From an uncultured Gardnerella sp. (GTDB taxonomy: Bacteria > Actinomycetota > Actinomycetes > Actinomycetales > Bifidobacteriaceae): 10,669 nucleotides of DNA. The notes below the pieces were generated by a model. It did no database searches, was not told where the DNA came from, and saw nothing but the letters and a program-made list of their open reading frames with translations. Where the stretch lies: positions 1-10,669 of the forward strand of contig CAMYPN010000033.1 in the NCBI GenBank assembly GCA_947292085.1, given 5' to 3'. Each line of letters begins with the position of its first letter. Within the stretch, counting starts at the first letter, position 1. The translations under genes and the position numbers were made by a program. Of the stretch, positions 7,750 to 10,669 are shown in pieces.

Positions 7750-7884
7750 GCTTGCCCCATTTGCAAAAATAATTAAAGTAATATTTAAAAGTAAATAAAA
7801 CAGTTGTAACTGACATACTACTATCGACTATGCAACAAACACGAAACTGTTTTACAAAATACTTGGATTATGCGCAAAATCCAG
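7750..7884 (-). promoter_or_regulatory. metK upstream region with inverted repeats
   Basis: Since rpoZ is closed by a terminator, the metK promoter should lie here. I cannot place it: several boxes such as TTGTAA (7852-7857) are followed only by weak -10 matches. TAAAACAGTT (7796-7805 on the plus strand) and AACTGTTTTA (7845-7854) are perfect 10-bp inverted arms 39 bases apart. CAGTTGTAACTG (7801-7812) is a second, overlapping palindrome sharing one arm. It could be an operator or alternative mRNA folds. No SAM riboswitch that I recognise is present. Confidence 0.35.
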
Positions 7885-7929
7885 TATCGGAAGATTAAAT
7901 ATCGGAAGATTAAATATCGGAAAATAAAA
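7885..7929. repeat. 15-bp tandem repeat, three copies
   Basis: TATCGGAAGATTAAA occurs twice exactly (7885-7899 and 7900-7914); a third copy, TATCGGAAAATAAAA (7915-7929), differs at two positions. The third copy runs into the U tract of the rpoZ terminator. It lies between that terminator and the metK leader. Confidence 0.9.
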
Positions 7930-7963
7930 AAACAGTCACACTCCTAAAGCAGAAGTGTGACTG
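7926..7963 (-). terminator. Strong intrinsic terminator after rpoZ
   Basis: On the minus strand CAGTCACACT (7954-7963) pairs perfectly with AGTGTGACTG (7933-7942) around an 11-base loop. Seven T residues (7926-7932) follow, then more T-rich sequence. It starts about 30 bases after the rpoZ stop and would end the carB-pyrF-gmk-rpoZ transcript. Confidence 0.93.
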
Positions 7964-7993
7964 AATAAAATTTTAAGACAAGTTAAGCTGGAA

Positions 7994-8278
7994 TTAATTT
8001 CCTTCGCTCATATCGTCTTCGCCGAGAGTCTCTTCTAGCAATCCTTCGTTAATTTCGCGGAAAGCAATAGAAAGAGGCTTCTCTTGATTCTTGTACTCAA
8101 CAAGAGGACCAACGTTTTGAAGCATTCCCTCATTAAGTTGAGTGAAATAAGAATTAATCTGCCGTGCTCGTTTTGCGGCAAACAAGGCAAGCGCATACTT
8201 GGAGTCCGCATGCTGCATTAAATCATCAATTGGCGGATTCGCAAGTCCCGTAGGTGTTGGCTGAGTGCCCAATGCCAT
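7994..8278 (-). CDS. rpoZ: RNA polymerase omega subunit
   Basis: Small subunit that helps assemble and stabilise RNA polymerase by holding the beta-prime chain. The 94-residue product starts [20 protein letters not shown]. The conserved core is [20 protein letters not shown] (about 26-45), and the end [11 protein letters not shown] is acidic, as in related Actinobacteria. The ATG at 8278 is preferred over the in-frame ATG at 8290. GGAGA (8284-8288) lies five bases before the former, and the latter has no ribosome site. The gene follows gmk by 84 bases, an association also found in proteobacteria, and is the last gene before a strong terminator. A TATAAT box upstream may add a separate promoter. 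Confidence 0.95.
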   Translation of the reverse strand: MALGTQPTPTGLANPPIDDLMQHADSKYALALFAAKRARQINSYFTQLNEGMLQNVGPLVEYKNQEKPLSIAFREINEGLLEETLGEDDMSEGN

Positions 8279-8323
8279 AATGTTCTCCATATTCTATGGT
8301 GCCACAATAGTTCCGAAAAGCTT

Positions 8324-8329
8324 ATTATA
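8324..8329 (-). promoter_or_regulatory. Possible -10 box for rpoZ
   Basis: A perfect TATAAT on the minus strand, 45 bases before the rpoZ start, in the gmk-rpoZ gap. No good -35 hexamer is found 16-19 bases upstream and there is no TG extension. The 7-base word TGTGGCA occurs on both sides (8300-8306 and 8330-8336, read on the minus strand). Confidence 0.35.
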
Positions 8330-8362
8330 TGCCACATATTGGATATTTACGTGACAGATAAT

Positions 8363-9013
8363 TTACAAATCGTATTCTTTCGCAATAATATTCCACAATT
8401 CGTCAGCTGCGCGCTCAACATTATCGTTAACAATAACAACGTCGAACTCATTAGCAGCATCCATCTCAACTTTAGCAGTTTCTAAACGTTTCGCCTGCTG
8501 TTCAGGAGTTTCTGTACCACGCTTAATAAGTCTTCTTTCCAGCTCTTCAAAGCTAGGAGGTGCTATAAAAACGTATACAACTTCTAAACCGAGACGAGCC
8601 GCTTCCTGCTTTACTCTTCTAGCACCTTGAAGATCAATCTCAAGTAAAGTTGGTACGTCTTGAGCAAGATGATCAAGAACAGGTTGCAAAAGAGTACCGT
8701 AATGCGCCATTCCATGCACTAAAGCAGTTTCTAAAAACTCACCGTTTCTTTTGCGACGCTCAAACTCTTCTTCGTCAAGGAACCAGTAGTGGATTCCGTT
8801 AAATTCTCCAGGACGAGGCGCGCGAGTTGTAGCCGAAACAGAAAGCCATATTCGAGGATGTTTCTCGCGTAGCATACCTTCTACAGTACCTTTACCAGCC
8901 GCTGTAGGACCAGTTAATACTATGAGTCGACGTTTTTTACCGTCAATAGGCTCGGTAGCAGAAATTGCCGGCATTGAAGTGGTAGTTTCTGCTCCAACAG
9001 TATGCTTTTTCAT
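8363..9013 (-). CDS. gmk: Guanylate kinase
   Basis: Phosphorylates GMP (and dGMP) to GDP with ATP, a required step to GTP, in the cytosol. The protein has 216 residues, close to the usual 200-210. After a polar tail of about 27 residues come the P-loop GPTAAGKGT (35-43, Lys41), the GMP-binding SATTRAPRPGE (60-70) and HYWF (75-78), the EIDLQGA segment (125-131), the lid around RLIKRGTET (161-169) and VNDNVERA (195-202). The P-loop with Thr-Ala-Ala-Gly is typical of Actinobacteria, where others have SGxGK. The ATG at 9013 has only a weak ribosome site, and the gap to pyrF is 30 bases, so it is probably translated after pyrF on the same mRNA. A later ATG (codon 14) has no better site. Confidence 0.96.
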   Translation of the reverse strand: MKKHTVGAETTTSMPAISATEPIDGKKRRLIVLTGPTAAGKGTVEGMLREKHPRIWLSVSATTRAPRPGEFNGIHYWFLDEEEFERRKRNGEFLETALVHGMAHYGTLLQPVLDHLAQDVPTLLEIDLQGARRVKQEAARLGLEVVYVFIAPPSFEELERRLIKRGTETPEQQAKRLETAKVEMDAANEFDVVIVNDNVERAADELWNIIAKEYDL

Positions 9014-9043
9014 GATTATTAACTTTCTGCTCTTGACTAAATT

Positions 9044-9940
9044 TTAATCCATAAGCGCCTGACGTATGTCCCAAGCGATACGTTCAGTAGCAGCTGAAAG
9101 ATCTCCAATATTTGGACCGTGCGATGCTATTGAGCGCGAAACTGTCACAAGCACGTTACCATGCGTTCCAGCAAAAACACGTTTCAAATCGTTCGCTTCA
9201 GCACCCTGCCAACCGTAACCTGGAGAAAGAATAGGGCCGGTAAAACTTGTTAAATCAATACCGCCACCATTCATCCAATCTCCAACAGTAGCACCGACAA
9301 TTAAACCGACTGACCCCATGCCCTTAGTTTTATTATTAAACTTTTGAGCAGTCTGTGCTATACCGTGAGCAACAGTAGTTCCGCGATAGTCTCCACTTTG
9401 ACGGATAGCAGTTTGCAAGCTAGCGCCTTCAAGATTTGAAGTTAAGGAAGCTATAAATACACCTTTACCATTATTTAAAGCATCGTTAATAAGGCCGCCC
9501 ATAGATCTAGCACCATAGTATGGTAAAAGCGTAATAGCATCGGTAAGCAGTGGAGCTCCTGGCTTAAAATAAGCGTCAGCTAATGCAGAAATCGTAGTAG
9601 ATAAACCACCGTGACCGCAGTCAACAATGGTAATAACATCCATTTGACGAGCCGCATAAAGCACACGCTCGAGCGCTGCGAAACCTTTAGAGCCGTAGCG
9701 CTCGAACATGCTTGATTGAAACTTTACTGCGGCAGCTCTGCCGTTCATGGCTTGAAGCATACGCATAGAGAACAATTCAGCTCCCAACGCATCCATCTTA
9801 TATCCCCAATTAAGAAGCATTTTTCTATGAGGATCAATGCCAACGCAAAGAGGACCGTATTTGGCCATAGCGTTTTTCAAACGCAAACCAAAATCGGAAC
9901 GTTGTGCCTGCAACTCCTGTTCACGTATGCTCTCGCTCAT
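9044..9940 (-). CDS. pyrF: Orotidine 5'-phosphate decarboxylase homologue (type 2) with altered catalytic motif
   Basis: By overall sequence a type 2 OMP decarboxylase, which makes UMP in the last step of pyrimidine synthesis. Family features: CVGIDPH (32-38), VKFQSSMFERYG with the conserved Lys73 (72-83), DAITLLPYYG (134-143), ASLTSN (164-169), GLIVGAT (212-218), the phosphate-binding PGYGWQG (240-246) and Arg269. The 298-residue length is normal. The catalytic motif, however, which reads DAKRGDIG in type 2 enzymes, reads DCGHGGLS (107-114). The first Asp is kept, but the Lys is Gly109 and the second Asp is Gly112. Residues around it align without gaps, so this is not a misread frame. Either the enzyme is inactive or changed in function, or catalysis uses other residues. 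The ATG at 9940 comes 3 bases after the carB stop with little ribosome site, so it is probably coupled to carB. The gene symbol rests on family and position; activity is uncertain. Confidence 0.82.
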   Translation of the reverse strand: MSESIREQELQAQRSDFGLRLKNAMAKYGPLCVGIDPHRKMLLNWGYKMDALGAELFSMRMLQAMNGRAAAVKFQSSMFERYGSKGFAALERVLYAARQMDVITIVDCGHGGLSTTISALADAYFKPGAPLLTDAITLLPYYGARSMGGLINDALNNGKGVFIASLTSNLEGASLQTAIRQSGDYRGTTVAHGIAQTAQKFNNKTKGMGSVGLIVGATVGDWMNGGGIDLTSFTGPILSPGYGWQGAEANDLKRVFAGTHGNVLVTVSRSIASHGPNIGDLSAATERIAWDIRQALMD

Positions 9941-9943
9941 GTG

Positions 9944-10669
9944 TCACGCCCGACTTTCTTGGCTTTCTGCCCGTTCGATTGCAAACAGTTGCTTTGCATG
10001 CTCCTGAATGCTCATCACCTGGTAATCATTATTTTTTACAGCTTCAATTGCCATCAAAACTGGAGCAAACTCAGTAATGGTGGTGAACTGCGGAAGATCT
10101 GCTGCTACTGCAGCTGCACGAATAGCGTAACCATCCGTACGAGACCCTCTTGAGTTTGGTGTGTTAAGCACCATATCAATCTTACCATTCTCAATGAGCT
10201 CTACGACGTTTTTACCAATTCTTTCTCCGCCATCAGTACTACGCACATCTTTAGCAGTGTCGCCTTTGCTGGAAATCTTGTCGACAATCACAGAATCAAT
10301 GCCGTAGCGCCGAAGTACAGAAGCAGTACCTTCAGTAGCCCAAATAGTAAAACCAAGCTCTACTAAACGAACTGCAAGAAGCGGCAATTGCCTCTTATCA
10401 GCATCACTTACGGAAACAAAAACGTTTCCGCTGGTAGGCAAACCGCCCTTGTATGCTGCAAGCTGGCTCTTAGCAAAAGCGTGAGGGAAATCACGGTCGA
10501 AGCCCATAACTTCGCCAGTAGAGCGCATCTCTGGTCCAAGCAAAATATCAACCGTACGGCCAACAGGAGTGCGGAAACGCTTGAACGGAAGCACAGAAGC
10601 TTTAATAGCAACCTGCTGACCTGGGTGAATATCACCACCATCGCCTTGTGGGAGAAGAAGTCCGCGCTT
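9944..10669 (-). CDS. carB: Carbamoyl-phosphate synthase large subunit, C-terminal 241 residues (5' part cut by window)
   Basis: The large subunit makes carbamoyl phosphate from bicarbonate, ammonia and two ATP, for arginine and pyrimidine synthesis; it works with CarA. The frame is open to the window edge, so the gene continues beyond base 10669. Visible are the end of the second ATP-grasp half ([10 protein letters not shown] at 24-33, [15 protein letters not shown] at 44-58 of the visible part) and the whole C-terminal MGS-like regulatory domain. That domain holds VSVSDADK (85-92), ATEGTA (111-116), [20 protein letters not shown] (168-187) and QFTTITE (194-200). In known enzymes it binds allosteric effectors such as UMP. 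Its TGA stop is 3 bases before the pyrF start. Confidence 0.97.
   Translation of the reverse strand, partial: KRGLLLPQGDGGDIHPGQQVAIKASVLPFKRFRTPVGRTVDILLGPEMRSTGEVMGFDRDFPHAFAKSQLAAYKGGLPTSGNVFVSVSDADKRQLPLLAVRLVELGFTIWATEGTASVLRRYGIDSVIVDKISSKGDTAKDVRSTDGGERIGKNVVELIENGKIDMVLNTPNSRGSRTDGYAIRAAAVAADLPQFTTITEFAPVLMAIEAVKNNDYQVMSIQEHAKQLFAIERAESQESRA

Noticed and set aside
7750..7884. SAM riboswitch upstream of metK
   Set aside because: I looked for the conserved core of a SAM riboswitch and saw none; only simple inverted repeats are present. A covariance search would settle it.
9716..10153. A 145-codon open frame on the plus strand
   Set aside because: It lies antisense across the start of pyrF and the end of carB, both certain genes, has no recognisable domain and an unlikely, cysteine/histidine-rich composition.
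1..10669. Mobile elements, CRISPR arrays, tRNA or rRNA genes, defence systems
   Set aside because: None is seen. All ten genes are core functions on one strand in an order expected for Bifidobacteriaceae.

Overview
The window is chromosomal core sequence from a low-GC member of the Bifidobacteriaceae, most likely Gardnerella or a close relative. The evidence is the AT-rich composition, the actinobacterial sequence types (helicase-less PriA, WhiA, the GMSGAGRS P-loop of RapZ, DGF in phosphoglycerate kinase) and the order carB-pyrF-gmk-rpoZ-metK-priA-aroE-rapZ-whiA-pgk. The genus is inferred from the look of the proteins, not from a search. All ten genes lie on the minus strand, so transcription runs from high to low coordinates. 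Both end genes are cut by the window: carB lacks its 5' part and pgk its 3' part.

Layout in the direction of transcription. (1) carB (3' end), pyrF, gmk and rpoZ at 10669-7994 are closely spaced and end in a strong intrinsic terminator at 7926-7963. They join pyrimidine synthesis, GMP phosphorylation and the omega subunit of RNA polymerase. (2) A 244-base gap (7750-7993) holds that terminator, three 15-bp tandem repeats and an inverted repeat in the presumed metK leader. (3) metK, priA, aroE, rapZ and whiA (7749-657) look like one unit. aroE starts 9 bases after priA, rapZ overlaps aroE by ATGA, and a long hairpin terminator (561-611) follows whiA. (4) pgk starts again at 449 with its own Shine-Dalgarno (SD) site and a likely promoter.

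Several starts were moved from the longest open frame because an SD site decides them: rpoZ 8278, priA 6374 and aroE 3842. rapZ 2742 rests on SD plus overlap. whiA uses a TTG start at 1595 behind a perfect AGGAGG.

No mobile element, CRISPR, tRNA or rRNA is visible. The most interesting points are: a PyrF homologue that has lost the catalytic Lys and second Asp of the DxKxxD motif while keeping its substrate-binding parts; a PriA without Walker motifs (known for Actinobacteria); an enlarged AroE with an acidic repeat tail; and short tandem repeats (9, 11, 12, 12 and 15 bp) at five separate places, three of them in frame inside genes.
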